Origin: Microbacterium sp. MPKO10 | GTDB lineage: Bacteria > Actinomycetota > Actinomycetes > Actinomycetales > Microbacteriaceae | Length of the DNA stretch: 64,000 bases | Direction: 5' to 3' | NCBI RefSeq assembly: GCF_026107415.2 | Contig: NZ_JAPCHX010000006.1 | Coordinates: 124,001-188,000 of the forward strand | In this document: one piece after another, positions 39,583 through 47,494 of the stretch | Numbering within the stretch: the stretch's first letter is position 1 | Layout of the letters: every line of letters starts with the position of its first letter | Program-made: the position numbers and the translations under genes | The notes under the pieces: generated by a model | What the model saw: the letters and a program-made list of their open reading frames with translations, nothing else | The model's database searches: none | What the model was told of the DNA's origin: nothing

Positions 39583-39987
39583 ATGGTCAGTAACATTGCT
39601 GGACATCACGTACCCCGGTCGCGAGGCGCCGGAGCGGGGGAGCGCTGGCGAGACTCGCGCGCGTTCGCCTATGTCGCGGCGATCGCTTACGGGTTTGCCG
39701 GCATCGTTCTTCCGGTCGTCGGCTGGGTCATCGGAGTCATCATGGTGGCGACCTCACCCCGGTGGAGTGCCCGTCAGAAGCGCTGGTGCGCGACTGTTCC
39801 ACTGATACTGACACTCGCTGCCGTCGCCGTAACCTCGCTGGCCTCGGCGCTGCACAGCGACACGGAGAGATTCCCTATGGCCGAGAGCCTGCCGAGCGCT
39901 TATGACATCGCCTGGTTCGGCATCGTCGTCGTGCTTGTCATATCGGCGAGCATCGGCGTCTGGCTGATGCACTCGGCACGTGACTGA
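39583..39987 (+). CDS. Small hypothetical membrane protein (three helices)
   Basis: The true gene is the last 134 residues of a longer open frame; the upstream part is antisense to the methyltransferase-GNAT gene. The product has a polar N-terminus of about 30 residues, then helices near 30-52, 66-85 and 108-130 (FGIVVVLVISASIGVWL). No family is recognised. The ATG is preceded by an AT-rich stretch (GTATTTTTGGTTA) without a strong ribosome-binding site. It stands alone. Confidence 0.6.
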   Translation: MVSNIAGHHVPRSRGAGAGERWRDSRAFAYVAAIAYGFAGIVLPVVGWVIGVIMVATSPRWSARQKRWCATVPLILTLAAVAVTSLASALHSDTERFPMAESLPSAYDIAWFGIVVVLVISASIGVWLMHSARD

Positions 39988-40215
39988 GCACCGTGACCCT
40001 GCGTGCGCACAGATCAGCGGCTGCCTGTGTCACTCGGGCGAACATACATTAGCGTCAGCGAATCGCATCACATGAACGCCCAAGACGTGGTCGTAACACC
40101 GGAAAATCGCGGGTGCGAGGGCCAGCGCCCGAGAGGCTGGCACAGAGCGGATGTTCGGCGAACCAGCGGAGTGCAGGGCGTCAGTATCGTGTCCTGATAT
40201 CCGAGGCCGTCTCGT

Positions 40216-41037
40216 CTATTCTCCGTTGGGTCTGAGCACGTCGAGAATGGTGCCCCAGGCTTGGGCGCCAAGTGCACGATCGGCTTCCTCCGTGCCTCCG
40301 CGCGCCATAATTCGCCCTGAAGAGACCGGGGACTCGCCGGGGAGTAAGGTGCGGTGCCCTGCAATGTTGTGGCTCACGAGGGTTGTGGCGAATGGGCATC
40401 CCTGACGCCTGTCACGGATGCGTTCGGCTTGCGCAACGCTCGGCCAGACTCGATCGTCGCCTCCCGCAACGAGAACGAGGTCTCTGATGCGCTCAACGGG
40501 AATCGACGCTGACTCGACCTCATGTGCGTATGTCACACGCGAGGCGGTATACAGCGGAAGAAAACTCGGCTCGTCGCTGGGCACATGCGCATCGAAATCG
40601 AACGGAACGTAGGGGAGGGGCGTGCCATCCAGCGTCCAATGGGAGGTCTCGTGTCCTGTGCCGTCGAATCCAGCCCAGACGACATCTGAGGGGGCGAACG
40701 CGACGACGCCGGACACGGCATCGACGTGGGCGCCGGTCAGAAGCGCGGCCTCAGACCCGAACGAGGTTCCGACGATATAGACACGGTCGCAGGTTCTGGC
40801 GAGATTCTCGACTCGTTCAGCGAATGTCTCGAGAGGAATCTCCCACGGCCCGTCATGTTGCCCGGCCCCGCCAAACCAGCGTATCGACTCGGCGACGCAC
40901 CCCAGCTGCGCGAAGACTCTGGCTCGATCTTCGTCGATACGTCCGCTCGAGCCGGCGAGCACGAGAACGCCTGCGCCGGAATACTGATCCGGCATCCAGC
41001 GCACGCCTTCCGGCGCCTGAAGTGCGATGCGGCGCAT
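40216..41037 (-). CDS. Alpha/beta hydrolase of the BAAT C-terminal type
   Basis: This 273-residue protein resembles the acyl-CoA thioester hydrolase/bile acid-CoA acyltransferase C-terminal domain. It has GVLVLAGSSG near the start, the nucleophile elbow GTSFGS, an acidic residue in LVLVAGGDDRVW and a histidine in NIAGHR that would complete the triad. No signal peptide is seen. The preferred ATG (41037) is four bases after the stop of the Nudix gene; an ATG 15 codons earlier would overlap that gene. It is the third gene of a - strand set with a phosphatase and a Nudix protein. Confidence 0.82.
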   Translation of the reverse strand: MRRIALQAPEGVRWMPDQYSGAGVLVLAGSSGRIDEDRARVFAQLGCVAESIRWFGGAGQHDGPWEIPLETFAERVENLARTCDRVYIVGTSFGSEAALLTGAHVDAVSGVVAFAPSDVVWAGFDGTGHETSHWTLDGTPLPYVPFDFDAHVPSDEPSFLPLYTASRVTYAHEVESASIPVERIRDLVLVAGGDDRVWPSVAQAERIRDRRQGCPFATTLVSHNIAGHRTLLPGESPVSSGRIMARGGTEEADRALGAQAWGTILDVLRPNGE

Positions 41038-41041
41038 GGCG

Positions 41042-41542
41042 TCAGCTCGCCACTGCGTCGAGTGCCCACGCTGCAATGACATCGTCGAGGTGGGAAACAG
41101 GGCTGTCGGATGCTGTCAGGGGCACCCGCCACGCCAGCTCCACAAGCTCGTCGCTTGGCGTCGCAATGGCATCAGTGACCCGTGCGAAGAAGATGGCCCC
41201 GAGTTCCTCTCGCGGGGGAGCTGTCAGCTCAAAGTACGCATATCCCAAGAGCAGCGGTTGCGGAACGGTGATTCCGGTTTCTTCCTGGAGCTCCCGAGAG
41301 GCGGCGCTCTCAAAGGGCTCGTCATCCTCCACCATTCCGCCGGGCAGCTCCAACGATCGCCGCCACCGATTAAGACCGAAGAGAACCCGATCGGAATGCC
41401 CATCGACGACCACCACGAGTGCCAGTGGACACGGCGTGCGTGCGCTTGCCTCGTTCAGCCCGGCCGAATCGGTGCGCACGACTTCGATAAGCGAGTCTCC
41501 GCGAGCATCAGTGGCGATCGGGGCTGTGGGCATGAGAGCCAT
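41042..41542 (-). CDS. Nudix hydrolase with canonical Nudix box
   Basis: The 166-residue protein has a textbook Nudix box, beginning GGMVEDDEP and ending RELQEETG. Preceding LVVVVDGHSDRVLFGLNRWR is the usual first strand region. The start ATG at 41542 is 17 bases after the stop of the histidine phosphatase; a second ATG three codons later is possible. Its pairing with a histidine phosphatase recalls mycobacterial MutT1, in which both domains are in one protein; here they are separate and in the opposite order. Substrate is not known. Confidence 0.87.
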   Translation of the reverse strand: MALMPTAPIATDARGDSLIEVVRTDSAGLNEASARTPCPLALVVVVDGHSDRVLFGLNRWRRSLELPGGMVEDDEPFESAASRELQEETGITVPQPLLLGYAYFELTAPPREELGAIFFARVTDAIATPSDELVELAWRVPLTASDSPVSHLDDVIAAWALDAVAS

Positions 41543-41559
41543 TTTACGGGCGACGAGGG

Positions 41560-42081
41560 TCACGGCACCGGCACCTCGATCAGGTCGGGCATGGAGAGCG
41601 TGCTCCAGAAGCGGCCGGCCTCTTGGCCCGGTCGCACCACGCCAACGGCGACCAGCCATGCCGTCAGCACCATGCCATGGCTCGCGACGACGATCGACTC
41701 GCCATCGATTGCGTCGATACCTGCCTGAAACCGTGACGCTGCGGCTTTTGGGGTTTCCCAATGCTCGTGGATTGGGTGCGGATGGCCAACGATCCACGCG
41801 AACCGTCGATCGTGAAATCCATCGTCAAACGGCTCACCTGGGCGATTCACTTCCGCGAAGCGGGAATCGACAACGATATTTGTATGCCTACCGACTGCCT
41901 GTTCGAGAGTCTGCCGGGCCTTGAGTTCTGGACTTGATGCGAGGACACCGTTAGCGGGAAGTCGCCCGCATAGCTGCGACGCCGCCGTCGCGCCTTCGTC
42001 GCTTAGCGGCCAGGTGTCAGGAGAACTATCGGGTGACGCGTCGGGCATCGCATGTCGAAGGAGCAAAATTCGACGTGTCAT
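41560..42081 (-). CDS. Histidine phosphatase family protein
   Basis: This 173-residue protein is a SixA/phosphoglycerate-mutase-like phosphatase. The phospho-acceptor motif LLLRHAMPD has the histidine at residue 10. Other family features are PLSDEGATAASQLCGRL, SSPELKARQTLE and the second histidine in VVASHGMVL. Such enzymes remove phosphate from phosphohistidine or small molecules. The ATG start is clear though without a strong ribosome-binding site. It heads a - strand set followed closely by a Nudix gene. Confidence 0.88.
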   Translation of the reverse strand: MTRRILLLRHAMPDASPDSSPDTWPLSDEGATAASQLCGRLPANGVLASSPELKARQTLEQAVGRHTNIVVDSRFAEVNRPGEPFDDGFHDRRFAWIVGHPHPIHEHWETPKAAASRFQAGIDAIDGESIVVASHGMVLTAWLVAVGVVRPGQEAGRFWSTLSMPDLIEVPVP

Positions 42082-42406
42082 GGATTCAGACTAACGAGTA
42101 GGGGAGAGCAACGCTCCTCGCTGGGCGAGATCGCTTAGAGAGGTAGCCCATCCGCGTTGCGGTGTCGCAGGGGACATCAGCCAGGAATTCCATAATGTGA
42201 AAACTGGAGTCGTGTACTAGTTCTGGCGAGGCGAGACAAGGATGCGGACGCGGCAGCCCGCGCGCGGGTGAGTCATCCCACGTAGAGCGGAAAAGGCGGC
42301 GGTTCGCGGTGATTCACTGTGGCGGATGGGCAGTGACGATGGTCGACTGGGGTGTGGCAACTTTGAATCGAGCGGGGCAGTGGCTCCGTTGGCCTCTGAA
42401 AAGTTT

Positions 42407-42434
42407 AGTTGACATAATGTACATTATCAGCATG
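42407..42434 (-). other. dif: Probable chromosome dimer resolution site dif (XerC/XerD target)
   Basis: Read on the minus strand, the 28 bases split into an 11-base arm CATGCTGATAA, a six-base centre TGTACA and an 11-base arm TTATGTCAACT. The inner part ATAATGTACATTAT (42414-42427) is a perfect palindrome. This is the arm-centre-arm layout of dif, where XerC and XerD recombinases resolve chromosome dimers under FtsK control. By my count it agrees with the E. coli dif, as I recall it, at 21 of 28 positions, best in the XerD-type arm (9 of 11) and centre (5 of 6). Genes on both sides point toward it. Confidence 0.82.
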
Positions 42435-42840
42435 CAAGAGCGTGCGCGGGATGGGCGCTGAGGTGCGGCGTTGCTCTCGAGAATGCGCTGCGTGAGGGGG
42501 TCGTGTTGTGGCGGCATCTGTGCTCCGCTGTGCGGCCTCGACTCTGACAGGCGTGCTGTCTCGACGCGTTCGATGTTCGTGCAGGTTGCAGGTCTTCGTC
42601 GGATTGTCCGACTGCGTTTCCCGCTGACTCGTCCATGAGCGCCCATGCTCGCAGCAACGCGTTGGTGCCGTGCGTGTGCGTGTGTGACAGCGTCCTGGCG
42701 TGATGTCAGGTTCGCGACGCTGTGTCGCATAGCGACTGCTCTCTGAGGTGCATCCGCTCAGGCTCAACGCGTGCGTGCGCGACGGAATCGCTGGTCATTG
42801 CTGCCTCGTGCAGATGAGTCACCCCTCCCGGCGGATGGTT

Positions 42841-42858
42841 GATTAATGCATGATAATC
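42841..42858. repeat. Short AT-rich inverted repeat beside the second dif-like site
   Basis: The 18-base segment at 42841-42858 begins GATTA and ends TAATC around an ATGCATGA core. It lies immediately left of the dif-like half site and adds to the AT-rich island. It may be a protein-binding site or chance. Confidence 0.45.
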
Positions 42859-42864
42859 GATATT

Positions 42865-42892
42865 ACTTGACATAATGCGAAGGATATCGGTT
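42865..42892 (-). other. Second dif-like site with one good and one degenerate arm
   Basis: Read on the minus strand, the arm TTATGTCAAGT differs from the dif arm at 42407 by one base, and is in the same orientation. The centre TTCGCA and the other arm AACCGATATCC do not match. The shared eleven bases on the plus strand are TTGACATAATG, at 42409 and 42867. It could be a remnant of a XerC/XerD-mobilised element or a weak accessory site. Confidence 0.5.
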
Positions 42893-43023
42893 CCCAATGC
42901 TCACCCTGGTTATCCACGCGCACGCTTCGTAGGCGGTTCTGCTGGCGGACGATCCATCAAATGAGTGCAAATTGTGCAGTTCTGCGCGAAAGTGGAGGTA
43001 AGCGACGAATTCGAGGAGGAATT

Positions 43024-43626
43024 GTGGCCGACAACGGAACCCGGTGGCTTGTGGATCACACCGCCCTCTCCCCTGCCCAGATCAACGGCATCCGGGCAGC
43101 GTTGATCGTCGGCGGCCTCGCGGCCGTCGTTCTGGGAATCGTCATCTGGGCGTGGCCGAGTGTGACGCTTGTCCTCGTTGCCTGGGCATTCGGGCTCTTC
43201 TTCATCGTGAGCGGGATCGTACGCGGCGTCATCGGCCTCACAGCCTTCGGAGAGACGACGGGCGGCAAGATCCTTGCCGTGGTTCTGGGCATTGCGATGG
43301 TCATTGCCGGAATCCTGATCCTGATCAACCCCGGGTTTGGCATCACCGTACTGGCCACAATCGTCGGGCTTGTGTGGATTGTCGAGGGGGTCGCCGCGTT
43401 GGCGTCATTGCCGACGAGTTCGCTGAAATGGCTCGCCGTTGTGTACGGGGTGCTCAGCATTGTCGGCGGCGTCTTCGTGGTCCTGTCCCCGATCTTCGCA
43501 GCCGGCGTTCTGCTGATTCTGGCCGCGACGATGCTCGTGGTCGGCGGGACAGCGCAGACGCTTGAAGGGATCGTCTTTGCGCGCGGTCGCGATAAGCCGG
43601 TCACCGCGGGATCTTACGACGACTGA
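43024..43626 (+). CDS. HdeD family (DUF308) membrane protein
   Basis: This 200-residue protein has six membrane helices in three pairs separated by short polar turns (for example FGETTGGK and LPTSSLKW), the DUF308/HdeD layout. HdeD of E. coli is linked with acid resistance, but many homologues have no known role. I start it at the GTG at 43024 with GAGGAGGA upstream; the longer frame would extend into the gene-free segment. It is the first gene to the right of the dif-like site and is on +. Confidence 0.85.
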   Translation: MADNGTRWLVDHTALSPAQINGIRAALIVGGLAAVVLGIVIWAWPSVTLVLVAWAFGLFFIVSGIVRGVIGLTAFGETTGGKILAVVLGIAMVIAGILILINPGFGITVLATIVGLVWIVEGVAALASLPTSSLKWLAVVYGVLSIVGGVFVVLSPIFAAGVLLILAATMLVVGGTAQTLEGIVFARGRDKPVTAGSYDD

Positions 43627-43725
43627 GTCCGCATCGGCATCCTCCGCGATTCCCGTCAGAGGGAGCGAGACGGACGCCGTCGAGTGACGTTCATCGGGGG
43701 CATCGCGACGGGACGCGTCGTGATG

Positions 43726-44493
43726 TTAACTTTCGGGTGTGAAGTCGGACACATCACCGACGAGGCGCGTATTGTCAGACGGAACCTCGTCAACGGCGGC
43801 CTGGGCAACTTCTGCTGCGAACTCCGCAACGTTGTACAGGCGTCCCGCAGCCTTCTTGCGTTCGTCGAGTGCTCCCGGGTTCATGCGGTTCAGCAGCGTC
43901 GCCGTGATGGTGCCCTCAATCATGTCGCCCGAGACAACGACGAACTCGATCCCCGCGTCACTGAGCGCGGGGATCTTCTCACGCAGTGCATCCTCGCCGG
44001 CACGCTTTGAGCGTGCAACAGCTTCGTACTCAGGCATCGTCGGAGTCGTGCGAATGAAATGCGCCTGATGACTCGTCACGAAGACGACGCGTGAGCCTTT
44101 CCCCATCAGCGGCTCGGCAGCTGTGAGCGCATTCACCTGCGCATCGCGATTGAGGACCATGGCGTAATCCTCTTCCATTCCGGACTCCATGCCGCCCGAG
44201 GCGTTGAGCACGAGGATGTCGAGGCCGCCGAACTCCTTCTTGACCGTGTCGAACATTGATGCCACCGACTCGGGATCGGTCAGGTCGGCACCAATTGTGA
44301 TCGCCGTGCCGCCGCTCTCTCGAATCGCCGTGGCGAGCTTCACCGCACGTGCTTCTTTATTGCGGAAATTGATCGCAACCTGGGCTCCGGCCTCGGCGAA
44401 ATAGCGGACGGTGTCAGCACCGACACCGCGGCTGGAACCGGTGACGAGAACGCGGGTGCCGTCGAGCGAACCAGGCTGAAGGGGGTTGGACAC
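43726..44493 (-). CDS. Short-chain dehydrogenase/reductase with displaced catalytic tyrosine
   Basis: This 255-residue protein has the Rossmann nucleotide loop TGSSRGVG near residue 19, the NAS motif (LVLNASGG) near 96, and a serine in VFVTSHQ. The active-site region reads YEAVARSK: the lysine is present, but the tyrosine is seven residues before it instead of four, and the canonical tyrosine position is valine. Either the tyrosine acts from a shifted loop or the protein is a non-catalytic SDR. The GTG start has AAGGAG upstream. Substrate unknown. Confidence 0.88.
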   Translation of the reverse strand: MSNPLQPGSLDGTRVLVTGSSRGVGADTVRYFAEAGAQVAINFRNKEARAVKLATAIRESGGTAITIGADLTDPESVASMFDTVKKEFGGLDILVLNASGGMESGMEEDYAMVLNRDAQVNALTAAEPLMGKGSRVVFVTSHQAHFIRTTPTMPEYEAVARSKRAGEDALREKIPALSDAGIEFVVVSGDMIEGTITATLLNRMNPGALDERKKAAGRLYNVAEFAAEVAQAAVDEVPSDNTRLVGDVSDFTPES

Positions 44494-44687
44494 GAAATAC
44501 TCCTTGACGATGGGGTGCGGACGGACCGCGCGTACCTCCCGAGACTACCAAGACGAGGCCGCTCACACTGATAGATTCGAGGGCGAAGAAGCATCGCCAA
44601 TCGCGGTCGATGGAGGGCGCAGGTCATGAAACGGGTCACACGTCATGCGGCGGCCGCGCTGACCCTGCCGACGGAGGGCGGACACCC

Positions 44688-45437
44688 GTGACCGTCAGCT
44701 TTCTCGCCCCGCAGAAGAACATCCGCATCTTCGCTCATCGTGGTCTTGCCGCCGGGGTCCCCGAGAACACTCTCGCCGCTTTCAGCGCTGCTGTTGCCGC
44801 CGGTGCCGATTACATCGAAACCGACGTTCATGTGACTCAGGACGGCATCTGCGTCATTCACCACGACCCGGTCGTGCGGTTGGGCGGAACCACCTGGCAG
44901 ATCGCCGATGAGCCCTATGAGACGCTTCGTGCCCTCGATTTAGGTGCGGGTGAGAGCATCCCAAGGCTCGCAGACGCACTTTCCGCATTTCCCGAGGTCC
45001 GGTTCAACATTGATGTGAAGGCCAGGGATGCTGCTGAGCCTGCAGCTCAGGCCGTCATCGATGCCGATGCCATCGATCGTGTGCTCGTCACCTCGTTCGA
45101 CGAAGCGACGCGACGCGCCGTCACGGCGCTGCTTCCCGGCGTGACGACGAGCGCCTCATCGCGTCTGATCATTGCGGCGCTTCCCTGGATGCTGCTTGGA
45201 ATTCCGTCGCGGGTCGCTGCCGTGCTCTCCGGCATCCCTGTCGTTCAAATACCGGAGAAGCGAGGATTTTTGCGGCTGGTTTCCCCACGGATGGTGCGCG
45301 TGATGCACCGTGCAGGAATCGAGGTGCATGTGTGGACGATCAATGACCCTGAGGACATGGCCAGACTGCATCGGTGGGGCGTCGAAGGAATCGTCACTGA
45401 TCGCTGCGATGTCGCCGTGAGAATGACGCGGAGCTGA
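44688..45437 (+). CDS. Glycerophosphodiester phosphodiesterase
   Basis: The 249-residue protein is a GDPD-family TIM barrel that hydrolyses glycerophosphodiesters to glycerol-3-phosphate and an alcohol. The catalytic motifs are FAHRGLAAGVPENTL near residue 15, with the H-R and E-N pairs, and IETDVHVTQDG-HHDP near 40-60, with the metal ligands. A glycine/tryptophan-rich C-terminus (VHVWTIND) is typical. No signal peptide is seen, so the enzyme is probably cytoplasmic. The start is a GTG with GGAGGG upstream; longer frames are shadows. Confidence 0.91.
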   Translation: MTVSFLAPQKNIRIFAHRGLAAGVPENTLAAFSAAVAAGADYIETDVHVTQDGICVIHHDPVVRLGGTTWQIADEPYETLRALDLGAGESIPRLADALSAFPEVRFNIDVKARDAAEPAAQAVIDADAIDRVLVTSFDEATRRAVTALLPGVTTSASSRLIIAALPWMLLGIPSRVAAVLSGIPVVQIPEKRGFLRLVSPRMVRVMHRAGIEVHVWTINDPEDMARLHRWGVEGIVTDRCDVAVRMTRS

Positions 45438-45540
45438 CAGCATCCACGCCCTTCTCGGGCGTCGATTCCGCACCTGCTGGAAGCATTTGCCCAGCTTGTT
45501 GGTTTATACATGATGAGAGCGGCGAGAAGGAGACCACACA

Positions 45541-45903
45541 ATGGCAGATCGCAGTTTGCGCGGAATGCGCCTCGGCGCCCAGAGCTTGCAAAGCGAAGAG
45601 GGCGTCGTATTTTCGGAACGAGTTCAGCGCACTTACCAGTGCACCGAATGCAAGAAGGAGACATCCCTCACTTTTGCAGCGGACGCTGAAGCTCCGGACA
45701 CGTGGGAGTGCAAGGCATGCGGTGCGGAAGCACTGCTCCTTGTCGGCACCGAGACCGTCACGGTCGATCATTCGGACGCCAAGACTCCCCGTTCACATTG
45801 GGACATGCTTCTTGAACGGCGCAGCCGTGAAGAACTCGAAGTGCTCCTTCAGGAGCGGCTCGAGTACCTTCGCAGCCGGAGAGGCGAGCAGAAGAGCGCC
45901 TAA
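45541..45903 (+). CDS. rbpA: RNA polymerase-binding protein RbpA
   Basis: RbpA is an actinobacterial transcription activator that binds the principal sigma factor and RNA polymerase and stabilises the open complex. The 120-residue protein starts MADRSLRGMRLGAQSLQSEEG, split here as the usual N-terminal tail. It has CTECKKE and ECKACG zinc-type cysteine pairs in the core domain, and the sigma-interaction domain with KTPRSHWDMLLERRS and a basic helix at the end. GAAGGAG is upstream. The gene is convergent with lnt. Confidence 0.96.
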   Translation: MADRSLRGMRLGAQSLQSEEGVVFSERVQRTYQCTECKKETSLTFAADAEAPDTWECKACGAEALLLVGTETVTVDHSDAKTPRSHWDMLLERRSREELEVLLQERLEYLRSRRGEQKSA

Positions 45904-45915
45904 TCGCTGACTGAC

Positions 45916-47463
45916 TCAGCGACCCTGACGTGGCCGCCTGGCACCCGTGCCGGCGGCCACGAGTGCACTGAGGCCAGCAAGCACGATGAACAACTCGATC
46001 TGACCGCCCATTTTTACAGCAGGCGTCTCGCCGCGCATCAGCGGGAGAGTCTGCAGAAGATAGCCCGGCTGATAAGCGGGGATCTCCTGGATCGTCGATC
46101 CGTCGGGAGCAATCATCTGGCTCTCGCCGACCGTTGAGATGTTGACGAGCGCGCGCCCGGTCTCGATGGCGCGCATTCGGGCGATGGCCAACTGCTGCTG
46201 GTTCTCATCCGTCTGGCCGAAATCAGCGTTGTTCGTCTGGGCGAGAATGATCTGCGCACCGCGGTCGACGGTGTCTCTCACCAAACCGTCGTCGACGATG
46301 TCGAAGCAGATGGACACCCCGGCGATCATGCCGTTGATGTTCATCACCGCGTCGCGTGTTCCCGGCGTGTATTCGCGCTGAATCAGCCCGATCAAGTCGG
46401 GCGCGAACGGCTCCCAGAACGATCGGTCGGGAACGTATTCTCCGAACGGCACCGGGCGCACCTTGTCGTAGTAGTCGGCGACACGGCCTTCCTGCAGAAG
46501 AAGCGACGAGTTGTAGTACAGCCCATCGCGCTTCGTGATTGTTCCGGTCAGAATCGGCGCTCCCCCGAGCGACTGACTCAGCAGGTTGAGGGCGACGGCG
46601 GCCGAACTGTCACGCGTCGGATCAAGATCCGAGCCGTTCTCCGGCCACACCAGAAGATCGATGCTGTGGCCGATCACGCCCTGAGTGGCTTTCAGCTGCG
46701 AGACCAGAATGTCGCCCGGTTCGCGTTCATCGAAGTACCCGGCCTTGCCGTTACCCTGTACTGCGGCGATCGTCGTGGTGCCATTCTGCTGTGTGGGCCA
46801 GATGGGGATGATCAGGACGCTGGCGATGAGCCCGACGGGCAGGACCGCGGCCGACAGTTTCAGAGGCCCCGGAGCGATGAGTACCTGCACGATGACCGCG
46901 GTGATGAAGACGATCACGAAGCTCACACCTGAGAGCCCGAGCCACGACACCAGGTCGGCGAATGGACTCTGTGACTGGCTGAGGGCGACGCGTCCCCACG
47001 CAAAACCGCCGTACGGCCACGTCCCTGCGACAACTTCGCGGGCGGTCCAGAGCGCTGCGACGACGGCGGGAACGGCGGCGTACCGACCGGCGGCAGAGGT
47101 CCAGACGCGTGGCCCCCACCGGTATGCGAGAGTGATGAGCATCCCGCCCAGCCCGAAGAACAGTGCTTCGAGCGTCGACAGAGCGGCCCACGGGGCCGGT
47201 CCGAGATAGAGAGTCGCCCAAAAGATGTGGGTGAGATAGAACGACAACCCGGCAATGAAACCCACGAGAAAACCCGTTCCGGCCCGGCGCCCGATCAGCG
47301 TGATGAGAACCATGGCGATGCCGACGAAAGCGAGCGGCCAGATGTCCTTGTCCGGGTACGCCGCGTCGAGGACGGGCCCGGATGCTGCGGCGATAACGAT
47401 CGCGGGAATCAGCGAAAGCAGCGGTTTGTCGCGTTCAGGCTTTCGACGTCGAGTTGAAGACAC
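45916..47463 (-). CDS. lnt: Apolipoprotein N-acyltransferase Lnt
   Basis: Lnt adds the third acyl chain to the N-terminal cysteine of lipoproteins in the outer leaflet of the membrane. The 515-residue protein (GTG start with GAAGGG upstream) has an N-terminal multi-helix membrane part, then a nitrilase-like domain. The catalytic triad regions are visible: E in WPENGSDLD, K in VRPVPFGEYVPD and C in GVSICFDI. A final membrane helix follows near 490. The longer open frame starting in the helicase is not used. It follows the helicase gene by 31 bases. Confidence 0.93.
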   Translation of the reverse strand: MSSTRRRKPERDKPLLSLIPAIVIAAASGPVLDAAYPDKDIWPLAFVGIAMVLITLIGRRAGTGFLVGFIAGLSFYLTHIFWATLYLGPAPWAALSTLEALFFGLGGMLITLAYRWGPRVWTSAAGRYAAVPAVVAALWTAREVVAGTWPYGGFAWGRVALSQSQSPFADLVSWLGLSGVSFVIVFITAVIVQVLIAPGPLKLSAAVLPVGLIASVLIIPIWPTQQNGTTTIAAVQGNGKAGYFDEREPGDILVSQLKATQGVIGHSIDLLVWPENGSDLDPTRDSSAAVALNLLSQSLGGAPILTGTITKRDGLYYNSSLLLQEGRVADYYDKVRPVPFGEYVPDRSFWEPFAPDLIGLIQREYTPGTRDAVMNINGMIAGVSICFDIVDDGLVRDTVDRGAQIILAQTNNADFGQTDENQQQLAIARMRAIETGRALVNISTVGESQMIAPDGSTIQEIPAYQPGYLLQTLPLMRGETPAVKMGGQIELFIVLAGLSALVAAGTGARRPRQGR

Positions 47464-47494
47464 GCCCTTCAGCCTACGAGGTTGTTGCTGTGAA

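Larger units (their letters stand above)
42082..43023. other. Gene-free segment containing the dif-like site
   Basis: No convincing gene is found in these 942 bases. Open frames on the minus strand (for example through 42314-42730) have Arg/Ser/His-rich shadow composition. The segment contains two AT-rich islands, near 42400-42430 and 42838-42892, in otherwise GC-rich DNA. The first island holds the dif-like site and the second a degenerate relative. The rest shows no motif I can name. Confidence 0.6.

Noticed and set aside
42314-42730. Minus-strand open frame across the dif-like site
   Set aside because: Arg/Ser/His-rich composition with no motif, and it would cross a recombination site.
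45470-45540. Possible SigR-type promoter upstream of rbpA
   Set aside because: A GGAA and a GTTG are present but about 14 bases apart, shorter than the 18 or so bases expected of SigR promoters.
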